Source of the DNA: an uncultured Microbacterium sp.
GTDB lineage: Bacteria; Actinomycetota; Actinomycetes; Actinomycetales; Microbacteriaceae
DNA length: 64,000 nt
NCBI RefSeq assembly: GCF_937927635.1
Contig: NZ_CALBRW010000007.1
Coordinates: 62,001-126,000, forward strand
Direction of reading: 5' to 3'
The notes under the pieces were generated by a model. That model was given only the letters and a program-made list of their open reading frames with translations, was not told the DNA's origin and made no database searches. A program made the position numbers and the translations under genes. How positions within the stretch are numbered: the first letter of the stretch is position 1; each line of letters starts with the position of its first letter. Below are positions 35,512 to 42,442 of this stretch, one piece after another.

Positions 35512-36533
35512 TTCTTGCCCTCCGCGATCCGCTCAAGTTCGGCGAAATCCGCAGCATCCGCGGCGGCAGCATCCGCCTGCTTGCGCCGCGTATCGAACTC
35601 GGCGTACCGGGTCTCGGCGAGCTTGCGCGCGACCGCCGCGCTGACCTTGCCCGCGTGGGTGAGCAGGTCGCGTCCATTGAACTGCAGAAACGCATCGAGC
35701 TTCTCGGCCCAATCTGCCATCGTCATCGTCTGGCGGCGCCTGGCTTGATCCTCGGCGTAGTCGAGGTACATGGTGACGATGCGGTTGAGCTCTTCCACCT
35801 CTTCGGCGCTCAGATAGTTCTTTCCAGTGACGACATCGCCCTTGCGCACGATCGAGCCGGCCCACGTGGTCAGACCCATGTTGGGTGCACCGGCGTCAGC
35901 GCGCGCCTTGATCAGCTCGCCGGCTGTCATACCGGTCACCGCCCAGAGCATCTTGTTCTGCACGACCTTGAAGAACGTGCGCGTCGTCTGGGCTTGAGCG
36001 TCGTAGTCGACAGCTGTCATGTACAGATCGCGCACCTTCTGGTAGAACCGCTTCTCGCTCGCGCGGATGTCGCGGATGCGCGAGAGCCACTCGTCGAAGT
36101 AGTCCCACTGCTCGGATCCCTTGAGCTTCTCGTCATCCATTGCAAAGCCCTTGACCAGGTACTCCGCAAGCACTGTCGTGGCCCAGCGGCGGAACTGCGT
36201 TCCACGGGGAGAGCGCACGCGGTAGCCGATCGCCAGGATCATGTCGAGACTGTAATGCTCCACGTCGCGAGTGACTTCGCGGGATCCCTCGATCTGAACT
36301 ATCCGGAACTTCCGGATAGTTGCCATCGACACCTCACCCTCGTCTACGATGTTCTGGATGTGCTCATTGATCGTGCGCACGTCCTTGCCGAAGAGTTCGG
36401 CGATGGCACGCTGCGGCAGCCATGCGGTGCCGTCGAGCGCCCGAAGCTGCAGGTGCACCAGCCCGTCGTCGGTCGTGTAGAGAACGATCTCTCCGCCGGC
36501 GTCCGGCGATCCGATAGCAGCGGGGTCAGACAC
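35508..36533 (-). CDS. RhuM-family protein of the RM operon
   Basis: 341 residues, virulence-RhuM family (PF13310 type). Characteristic segments: GTAWLPQRAIAELFGKDVRT with NEHIQNI after it, HYSLDMILAIGYRVRSPRGT, FRRWATTVLAEYLVKGF, and VTGMTAGELIKARAD. These genes are frequently embedded between hsdM and hsdS or in islands; biochemical function is unknown. The N-terminal part resembles a DNA-binding/regulatory fold. GTG start overlaps the hsdM 3' end by 8 bp. Confidence 0.9.
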   Translation of the reverse strand: MSDPAAIGSPDAGGEIVLYTTDDGLVHLQLRALDGTAWLPQRAIAELFGKDVRTINEHIQNIVDEGEVSMATIRKFRIVQIEGSREVTRDVEHYSLDMILAIGYRVRSPRGTQFRRWATTVLAEYLVKGFAMDDEKLKGSEQWDYFDEWLSRIRDIRASEKRFYQKVRDLYMTAVDYDAQAQTTRTFFKVVQNKMLWAVTGMTAGELIKARADAGAPNMGLTTWAGSIVRKGDVVTGKNYLSAEEVEELNRIVTMYLDYAEDQARRRQTMTMADWAEKLDAFLQFNGRDLLTHAGKVSAAVARKLAETRYAEFDTRRKQADAAAADAADFAELERIAEGKK

Positions 36534-38046
36534 CCAGACCCAGCTCCTTCAGATAACCGGCCATGCGCGCGCGTACCTCGACAAGCTCGGCCTCGACCTG
36601 TTCGATCTCACGCTGCACGGCGGCGACGTCGACCTGTTCCTCTGGTTCGAACGTGTCGACGTAGCGCGGAATGTTGAGGTTGAAGTCGTTCTCTGAGATC
36701 TCGTCGAAGTGCGCGCGGTGCGAATAGCGCTCAAGCTCTGCACGATCGCGATACGTCGCCTCGATCTTCTCGGCGTGCTGAGACTCGAGCACGTTCTGCG
36801 ACTTGGCTGGTGTGAACTCCCGGCTGGCGTCGATGAACAGCACGTCTTTGCGATCCTCATTCTCCCCGCCCGCCTCGCGGGAACGGTCGAAGATGAGGAC
36901 CGCCACGGGAATACCCGTGGTCGTGAACAGGTTGGCAGGCAGCCCGATCACTGCATCGAGCAGATTCTCCTCGATCAGCGCCTTGCGGATGCGCCCCTCG
37001 GCGCCACCGCGGAACAGCACACCATGCGGCACGATCACCGCGACGCGACCCGTCTGACGCTTGGCTACCTCGATCATGTGGGTGATGAACGCGTAGTCAC
37101 CCTTGCTCTTCGGGGGAACCCCTCGCCAGAAGCGCTTGTACTTGTCGCGCGGGGCGTCCTCGGCCCCCCACTTGTCGAGGGAGAAGGGCGGATTGCCGAG
37201 CACCACATCGAACTGCACGAGCTTGCTGCTCTCGACGATGGTGGGGTTGTTGAGCGTGTCGCCCCATTCGATGCGGGCGGCATCGTTGGCGTGCATGAAC
37301 ATGTTCATGCGGGCCATCGCCCAGGTGCCACCGTTGACTTCCTGGCCATAAAGCGCGTAGTCGTTCGAGCCGACCTGCGCAGCGGCCTCGATCAGCAGCG
37401 AACCCGAACCACATGCGGGGTCGAAGATCGTGTTGCCGGGTTTCGGCGCTGCGAGCGCCGCGAGCAGGCGCGACACGGTGTGGGGTGTGTAGAACTCGCC
37501 GGCCTTCTTCCCGGCATCCGATGCGAACCGGGAGATCAGATAGATGTACGTCTCGCCGATGATGTCGTCGCTGACCCGTGACGGACGCAGGTCGAGGTCG
37601 GGCTTATGGAAGTCCTCCAGCAGATTCTTCAGGCGGCGGTTGCGGTCCTTCGTCTTGCCGAGGTTGGCTTCGCTGTTGAAGTCGATGTTGCGGAAGACGC
37701 CGTCGAGCTTGGCTCGGTTCTGGTCCTCGATCGCTGCGAGCGCCATGTTGATGAGTTCGCCGATGTTATCGGCGTTCCGCCGCGCGTACAGCTCGTCGAA
37801 GCTCGCGTCCTCGGGCAGAGGAAACCGTTCGCGTTTCTTTCGTCGCTCGATGCGACTCGCATCCCCCGCGAATTGTGCTTCGTACTGCTCAGCGTGGTCC
37901 TTCCAGATGTCGGAGATGTACTTCAGGAACAGCATCACCAGGATGTAGTCCTTGTACTGCGTGGCATCCACGACTCCGCGGAAGGTGTCGCACGCGGCCC
38001 ACGCGGCCTGGTTGATGCGCTGCTGGGTGACGGTGTCGGTCATCAT
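36526..38046 (-). CDS. hsdM: Type I restriction N6-adenine methyltransferase HsdM
   Basis: 506 residues. N-terminal HsdM helical domain (1-150), SAM-binding motif I FDPACGSGSLL (208-218), catalytic motif IV NPPF (285-288). A C-terminal coiled coil (about 465-500) contacts HsdS. Intact. Methylates adenine in the target to protect host DNA. ATG 38046 overlaps the half-size HsdS stop by 4 bp. Confidence 0.96.
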   Translation of the reverse strand: MMTDTVTQQRINQAAWAACDTFRGVVDATQYKDYILVMLFLKYISDIWKDHAEQYEAQFAGDASRIERRKKRERFPLPEDASFDELYARRNADNIGELINMALAAIEDQNRAKLDGVFRNIDFNSEANLGKTKDRNRRLKNLLEDFHKPDLDLRPSRVSDDIIGETYIYLISRFASDAGKKAGEFYTPHTVSRLLAALAAPKPGNTIFDPACGSGSLLIEAAAQVGSNDYALYGQEVNGGTWAMARMNMFMHANDAARIEWGDTLNNPTIVESSKLVQFDVVLGNPPFSLDKWGAEDAPRDKYKRFWRGVPPKSKGDYAFITHMIEVAKRQTGRVAVIVPHGVLFRGGAEGRIRKALIEENLLDAVIGLPANLFTTTGIPVAVLIFDRSREAGGENEDRKDVLFIDASREFTPAKSQNVLESQHAEKIEATYRDRAELERYSHRAHFDEISENDFNLNIPRYVDTFEPEEQVDVAAVQREIEQVEAELVEVRARMAGYLKELGLGV

Positions 38047-38627
38047 GAGTTCCTGTCGTGGTGCGATGCGTGGGCTCGAAGCCGGAGCGCCATGCGTTGC
38101 TGCTGGAGGGTGATAAGCCTTGTCTGCAGGGATGCTTCTCTAGCCGTCATCTGCGCGATCGCGGCGATCTGCCGCTGGTTGCGCAGTGGAGGGAGCATGC
38201 TGAGCGGCAGCGCGGCGATGGTCGGCTTCTTGATCATCTGGATGTTGCTGCCGACGAGTCCGCGAGCGAAGTGGGCCTGTGCGTCCGGCTGCATGAGCAG
38301 CCATGCGAGGTAGCCGGCATCGAGGATGTCTGCGGTAGGGCGCAGGATGTACAGCGGCAGGAGTGCGACCGCCGGTTCTTCGAGCGAGTCGTCGATCGCC
38401 CAGGCTGACACTGTCGAACCGCGGGATCTCAACAGCACATCACCAGGATGCACAATGTGCTGCGGCGAGCCGATGCTGCCGGAGACGCGGGTGACGGCTG
38501 TCGGGTCGAGTTCTCCGACAGCTGTCACGCAGCTCTGCGGCAGCGCGAGCATACCCGAGTTGTCTGGCTCGAGGCGGCTACGCGCGCTGAAGCCTGATCG
38601 TATCAGGCAGGCGTCGGAGAGGATCAT
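38043..38627 (-). CDS. Half-size HsdS-like specificity protein (single TRD)
   Basis: 194 residues: one target-recognition-like domain (about 1-150, with HIVHPGDVLLRSRGSTVSAWA and ILDAGYLAWLLMQPDAQAHF) and one conserved helix (LPPLRNQRQIAAIAQMTARE) ending in a basic tail. This is half the usual HsdS length. It is the first gene of the operon, right before hsdM, while a full HsdS lies further down. It could act as a dimer, forming an alternative specificity, or be an ancestral remnant; the frame is open and coupled, so it is probably made. The leaderless promoter fixes ATG 38627. Confidence 0.82.
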   Translation of the reverse strand: MILSDACLIRSGFSARSRLEPDNSGMLALPQSCVTAVGELDPTAVTRVSGSIGSPQHIVHPGDVLLRSRGSTVSAWAIDDSLEEPAVALLPLYILRPTADILDAGYLAWLLMQPDAQAHFARGLVGSNIQMIKKPTIAALPLSMLPPLRNQRQIAAIAQMTAREASLQTRLITLQQQRMALRLRAHASHHDRNS

Positions 38628-38634
38628 GGATCAC

Positions 38635-38690
38635 ACAGTAGTGAATCTACTGCGACATGTCAAGGAAACGTGTAGTAAACCGTCTACTGC
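38635..38690 (-). promoter_or_regulatory. Leaderless hsd operon promoter with twin operators
   Basis: Minus strand: -35 TTGACA (38658-38663), 17-bp spacer, -10 TACTGT (38635-38640), then 7 nt to ATG 38627. Two copies of GCAGTAGA-N5-TACT (38674-38690 and 38637-38653), 37 bp apart, flank the -35; the second covers the -10. Each copy is also an imperfect inverted repeat (CAGTAG/CTACTG). The arrangement suggests repression. Confidence 0.75.
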
Positions 38691-39337
38691 ACATCTGAAA
38701 TCTTTTGGCCGGTCAGCCACACGGCGTCGGCGGCGCCCTGCGGGAGCGGGATCGGGGCATCGCCCAGCAGGATGCCGTCGGCGGATGCCGTGAGCTCGAC
38801 GCCCACAGTGATGCCGGCATCCTCCAGCGCCTGCAGCAGCTCGGGGTCCCGGTCGCTGACTCGCAGCACCCGACCGGTGTGGCCGGGCTGCGCGTCGGCC
38901 AGCAGTACGAACGGCACGCGCTCGACGTGTCCTCGGGAATCGGGGATCGCGTCGCCGTGCGGGTCGAAGCGCGGGTGGCCGAGGCGGGCGTTGATGCCCT
39001 CCAGAAGCCGGTCGCTGATGGTGTGCTCGAGCACCTCGGCCTCGTCGTGCACCTCGTGCCAGGCGTAGCCGAACTCCTGCACGAGCCAGGTCTCGATCAG
39101 GCGGTGGCGGCGCACCATCCCCAGAGCGCGCTCGAGTCCGGCATCCGTCAGCCTCACCGCGCCGTACGGCTGGTGCGAGACCAGCCCCGCGGCGCTGAGC
39201 TTCTTGACCATCTCGGTCACGCTCGACGGTGCGATCCCCAGAGCCGCCGCCAGCTGCGACGGGGTGATGGGGGAGTCCTGCCACTCGGTGTGGGCGTAGA
39301 CCGTCTTCAGATAGTCGTCGAAGGCGGGCGATGCCAC
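38684..39337 (-). CDS. mntR: DtxR/MntR-family metal-dependent repressor
   Basis: 217 residues: winged helix (ITPSQLAAALGIAPSSVTEMVKKL), dimerisation/metal domain (HRLIETWLVQEFGYAWHEVHDEAEVLEH, with His and Glu ligands), and a C-terminal FeoA/SH3-like domain from about 150. Genomic partnership with the Nramp transporter and a DtxR-like palindrome before mntH favour manganese over iron (inference). GTG start 39337, 3 bp after the preceding gene. Its stop lies inside the upstream copy of the hsd operator repeats. Confidence 0.9.
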   Translation of the reverse strand: MASPAFDDYLKTVYAHTEWQDSPITPSQLAAALGIAPSSVTEMVKKLSAAGLVSHQPYGAVRLTDAGLERALGMVRRHRLIETWLVQEFGYAWHEVHDEAEVLEHTISDRLLEGINARLGHPRFDPHGDAIPDSRGHVERVPFVLLADAQPGHTGRVLRVSDRDPELLQALEDAGITVGVELTASADGILLGDAPIPLPQGAADAVWLTGQKISDVQ

Positions 39338-39340
39338 GGA

Positions 39341-39667
39341 TCAGGCTCCCAGAGCGGAGAGCACCGAGAACGCGGCGTTGCCGGCGAAGAACATGATCAC
39401 GAAGCCCGCCATGGCGGCCGCCAGTGAGATCCGACCGTCGTAGCCCTCGACGCTGCGGGTGCCGATCGCCCGAGCGCGGAAGGCGAAGAACAGGGTCAGG
39501 GCGCCCAGCACCAGCTGCACCCACGGGCCTCCGGCGGGCAGCAGCTTCGGCCAGATGATCAGCACCACGCCCAGGATCGCCGCCACCACGGCGAACCAGG
39601 TGGTGAGCGTCATCGACCGGCGGGCTGCGGGGTCGTCGCGGCGTTTCTTGGCGGGGGCGGAGGGCAT
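39341..39667 (-). CDS. Small membrane protein between mntH and mntR
   Basis: 108 residues: basic N-terminus (MPSAPAKKRRDDPAARR), three hydrophobic segments (about 20-40, 46-64, 80-103). No family recognised with confidence; homologous small proteins of unknown function are common in actinobacteria. Sits in the mntH-orf-mntR operon with 3- to 25-bp gaps. Confidence 0.8.
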   Translation of the reverse strand: MPSAPAKKRRDDPAARRSMTLTTWFAVVAAILGVVLIIWPKLLPAGGPWVQLVLGALTLFFAFRARAIGTRSVEGYDGRISLAAAMAGFVIMFFAGNAAFSVLSALGA

Positions 39668-39692
39668 GCCTACGAGCCTACCTTCGCCTGTC

Positions 39693-40895
39693 TCAGCCCG
39701 CGGCGAGAACCAGCCACAGCAGTGCGGCGTTCAGGGCGATGATCAGGGCGGAGAACAGGATGCCGAGCGCGGTCGTCACGGGGCGGTTGACGTGCTCGCC
39801 GAGCGTGCGGCGCTGCGCCGTGAGGGCGACCAGCGGGATCAGCGCGAACGGGATGCCGAACGACAGCACCACCTGGCTGAGCACCAGCGCCAGGGTCGGG
39901 TCGACGCCCGCGCCGAGGATGGCCAGCGCGGGCAGAAGCGTGACCAGTCGCCGGGCGAGCAGCGGGATGCGCACGGACAGCAGGCCGTGCATGATCTCCG
40001 CGCCGGCGTAGGCGCCCACCGAGGTCGAGGCCAGGCCCGAGGCCAGCAGCCCCACGGCGAACAGCGTGCCGATCACTCCGCCCAGGCTCGCGGTGATGGC
40101 GGCATGCGCGCCCTCCAGCGAGTCCGTGCCGGTGACGCCGGCGAGGTTCGCTGCGGCCAGCAGCAGGATGGCGAGATTCACGGTGCCGGCGATGAGCATC
40201 GCGACGGTCACATCCCACCGGGTGGCGGTCAGAAGAGTGCGCAGCGGGCGCGGTCGGGAGTCGCAGAACCTGTCGCGCACCAGCGCGCTGTGCGCGTAGA
40301 TCGCGTGCGGCATGATCGTCGCGCCCAGGATGGATACTGCCAGCAGCACCGACCCGCTGTCGGTGAACCGGGGCAGGATGCCGCCGGCGATGCCGGCCGG
40401 GTCGGGCGGGGCGACGAGCAGGCCGGCGACGAAGCCGACCACGATCAGCAGCATCAGCCCGATGATGACGAACTCGAAGTGCCGCGCGCCGCGCCGCGAG
40501 TGCACGGCCAGCAGGCCGATCGACACCGCACCGGTGATCACGCCGCCCCACAGCAGCGGGATGCCGAACAGCAGCTGCAGCGCGACGGCACCGCCCAGCA
40601 CCTCGGCGATGTCGGTGGCCATCGCCACCAGCTCGGCCTGCAGCCAGTACGCGCGCCGTGCCCACGGATGCCGTATTCGTGCGCCCAGCAGCTCGGGCAG
40701 GCTGTTGCCGGTGACCAGCCCGAGTTTGGCGGAGAGGTACTGGATGAGCCAGGCCATCGCGTTGCCGCTGAGCACCACCCACACCAGCAGGTACCCGTAG
40801 CGGGCGCCCGCGGTCATGTTGCTGGCGACGTTGCCCGGGTCGAGGTACGCCACACCGGCGACCAGCGCGGGCCCCAGCAGCGAGACCCCCCGCAT
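39693..40895 (-). CDS. mntH: Nramp-family manganese/iron transporter
   Basis: 400 residues from ATG 40895, eleven TM helices. TM1 motif YLDPGNVASNM and TM6 motif MPHAIYAHS carry the metal-binding Asp, Asn and Met. Proton-coupled Mn2+ uptake is the family role. An in-frame GTG at 40919 would put the 24-bp operator-like palindrome inside the gene, so ATG 40895 is preferred; TGGGGACGG precedes it. Operon with a small membrane gene and mntR. Confidence 0.93.
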   Translation of the reverse strand: MRGVSLLGPALVAGVAYLDPGNVASNMTAGARYGYLLVWVVLSGNAMAWLIQYLSAKLGLVTGNSLPELLGARIRHPWARRAYWLQAELVAMATDIAEVLGGAVALQLLFGIPLLWGGVITGAVSIGLLAVHSRRGARHFEFVIIGLMLLIVVGFVAGLLVAPPDPAGIAGGILPRFTDSGSVLLAVSILGATIMPHAIYAHSALVRDRFCDSRPRPLRTLLTATRWDVTVAMLIAGTVNLAILLLAAANLAGVTGTDSLEGAHAAITASLGGVIGTLFAVGLLASGLASTSVGAYAGAEIMHGLLSVRIPLLARRLVTLLPALAILGAGVDPTLALVLSQVVLSFGIPFALIPLVALTAQRRTLGEHVNRPVTTALGILFSALIIALNAALLWLVLAAG

Positions 40896-40906
40896 CCGTC
40901 CCCACC

Positions 40907-40930
40907 AATTTTTCGGCACACCTAAAAATT
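40907..40930. promoter_or_regulatory. DtxR/MntR-type palindrome before mntH
   Basis: A 24-bp imperfect palindrome: AATTTTT on one side, AAAAATT on the other, with GG and CC inner pairs (18 of 24 positions symmetric). The TTAGG/CC core resembles DtxR-family boxes. It is 12-35 bp before the mntH ATG, in an otherwise GC-rich region, so Mn-dependent repression by the adjacent MntR is likely. Confidence 0.7.
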
Positions 40931-40990
40931 ACCACCCACCCACCCCTCTCACACTCCCCACCCACCCCACCCACCCCACCCACCACACCC
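40931..40990. repeat. C-rich CCCACC/CCCCACCCACC tract
   Basis: About 60 bp nearly all C and A on the plus strand with irregular CCCACC units, beginning right after the mntH operator. Low complexity; not regular enough for a CRISPR or VNTR call. Confidence 0.7.
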
Positions 40991-41000
40991 CTCGTCCTTC

Positions 41001-41084
41001 CGTCGAGAGCACGACATCTCGCCGAGCGCACGGGAACTTCGCGCGAACAATCCGTGCGCTCGGCGAGGTCCCGTGCTCTCGACG
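41001..41084. repeat. Three-tier inverted repeat between mntH and trmH-like gene
   Basis: CGTCGAGAGCACG (41001-41013) pairs with 41072-41084; CTCGCCGAGCGCACGG (41018-41033) pairs with 41052-41067; the loop holds the 10-bp palindrome TTCGCGCGAA (41038-41047). Tiers are separated by 4-nt bulges, the same plan as the element at 23219-23308 but with unrelated sequence. Also located between divergent genes. Confidence 0.88.
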
Positions 41085-41130
41085 CTTGGAAAGAGGGAGA
41101 GGGGGGAGGGGGCGGGGATAGTCTGGAGGG

Positions 41131-41748
41131 GTGGATGACGAGACCCCGGAGCGCACGACGCACGGGGTCGGTCCCTGGCAGGGGGAGTGGCCGGTCGAGG
41201 GGTGGTACGACCCCGAGCTTCTGGAGCATGGCGACACCCGCAACGTGATCGACCGGTACCGGTACTGGCGGATGGATGCCATCGTCGCCGACCTGGATCT
41301 GGTGCGGCATCCGTTCCACGTGGCCATCGAGAACTGGCAGCACGACATGAACATCGGCTCGATCGTGCGCAGCGCCAACGCGTTCCTCGCCGACACCGTG
41401 CACATCATCGGACGCCGTCGCTGGAACAAACGCGGTGCGATGGTGACCGACCGGTACCAGCATGTCGTGCATCACCCGGATGTCGCCGACTTCGCCGCGT
41501 GGGCTCGGGCGGAGGGGCTTCCCATCATCGCGGTCGACAACATCGGCGGAGCGGTCCCCGTGCAGCAGGCGGAGCTGCCGGAGCGGTGCGTGCTGCTGTT
41601 CGGGCAGGAGGGGCCCGGGCTCTCGCCCGAGGCGGTGGCCGCGGCATCCGGTCAGGTGGAGATCACGCAGTACGGCTCGACGCGCTCGATCAACGCCAGC
41701 GCGGCAGCTGCCGTGGTCATGTACGAGTGGTGCCGGCGATACGCCTGA
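41131..41748 (+). CDS. TrmH/SpoU-family RNA methyltransferase
   Basis: 205 residues, SPOUT fold. Motif 1 NIGSIVRSANAF, motif 2 LFGQEGPGLSPE, motif 3 STRSINASAAAAVVMYEW, which form the SAM-binding knot. Probably 2'-O-methylates tRNA or rRNA; target not determined. GTG 41131 is 6 nt after a TAGTCT -10 box, and GGAGG overlaps that interval, so leaderless or very short-leader initiation. Confidence 0.9.
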   Translation: MDDETPERTTHGVGPWQGEWPVEGWYDPELLEHGDTRNVIDRYRYWRMDAIVADLDLVRHPFHVAIENWQHDMNIGSIVRSANAFLADTVHIIGRRRWNKRGAMVTDRYQHVVHHPDVADFAAWARAEGLPIIAVDNIGGAVPVQQAELPERCVLLFGQEGPGLSPEAVAAASGQVEITQYGSTRSINASAAAAVVMYEWCRRYA

Positions 41749-41766
41749 TCGCCCTGACCGCGAGCG

Positions 41767-42240
41767 TCAGTCGCGCGGGATGTCGAAGGTGTGCTTCATC
41801 AGGGCATTGACGTCGGCGTCGATGCGGTCGATGCGCTGATGCACGCCCTTGAAGCCGGCTTGCATCTCGGCGCGCAGCGACCTGGTCTCGGCGCCGACCT
41901 CGCTGCGCACGGATCCGATCTCCTTGCGCAGCGACCCGATCTCGACCCCCACTTCGCGACGGAACAATCCGATCTCGGTCTCCATCTGGCCGCGCAGCGA
42001 TCCGATCTCGGTACCCATCTGCGTGCGCAGCGACCCGATCTCGTTGCGCACCGATCCGATCTCGGTCTGCACCTGCGTGCGGAATGATCCGATCTCGTTG
42101 CGCACGGATCCGATCTCGGTCTGCACCGACCCGATCGCGGTCTTGATGATCCGCACGAACATCGTGGACATGAGCGTCAGCATGCCGAACAGGCCGGCGG
42201 CGAAGACGCCGATCAGCGTCCATACCTGGGGTTCGTTCAT
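41767..42240 (-). CDS. Membrane-anchored repetitive coiled-coil protein
   Basis: 157 residues from ATG 42240. One N-terminal TM helix (VWTLIGVFAAGLFGMLTLMSTM), then about 90 residues of near-identical 7/11-residue coiled-coil units built on EIGSVRN/EIGSLRT, ending HQRIDRIDADVNALMKH. DNA repeats (GATCCGATCTCG-type words) underlie the protein repeats, so unit number may vary by slippage. Resembles small DUF1640/apolipoprotein-like coils; function unknown. GGAGAGG lies about 8 nt upstream. Confidence 0.78.
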   Translation of the reverse strand: MNEPQVWTLIGVFAAGLFGMLTLMSTMFVRIIKTAIGSVQTEIGSVRNEIGSFRTQVQTEIGSVRNEIGSLRTQMGTEIGSLRGQMETEIGLFRREVGVEIGSLRKEIGSVRSEVGAETRSLRAEMQAGFKGVHQRIDRIDADVNALMKHTFDIPRD

Positions 42241-42375
42241 CGTCAGCACCTCTCCATCATGACCGGCCGCGAACCACGATGCCAGGCCTCACAGACACGG
42301 AATTGCCCTATTCACACGATCTGTGGACAAGTCGCAAAAGTGCAGAATTGTGCAGGAAGAGTGAGGCGGCAACCA

Positions 42376-42420
42376 TTCCACTGAGACGCAGTCTCGCGTA
42401 CACTGAGTCCCAGTCTCAGC
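42376..42420 (+). promoter_or_regulatory. Acyl-CoA dehydrogenase promoter with inverted repeats
   Basis: -35 TTCCAC (42376-42381), 17-bp spacer, -10 TACACT (42399-42404). GAGAC-GCA-GTCTC (42383-42395) fills the spacer, and CTGAG-N7-CTCAG (42403-42421) spans the start site. Typical placement for a TetR-type fatty-acid repressor; the regulator is not nearby. Confidence 0.5.
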
Positions 42421-42442
42421 GTCGTCTCAGAAGGAGCGCACC

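Noticed and set aside
28000..40000. Integrase, transposase or att repeats bounding the restriction island
   Set aside because: No recombinase gene and no convincing direct repeats were found at 29.45 kb or 38.69 kb.
40931..40990. Regular-looking CCCACC repeats as a possible CRISPR or VNTR
   Set aside because: Units are irregular and there are no spacers; low complexity only.
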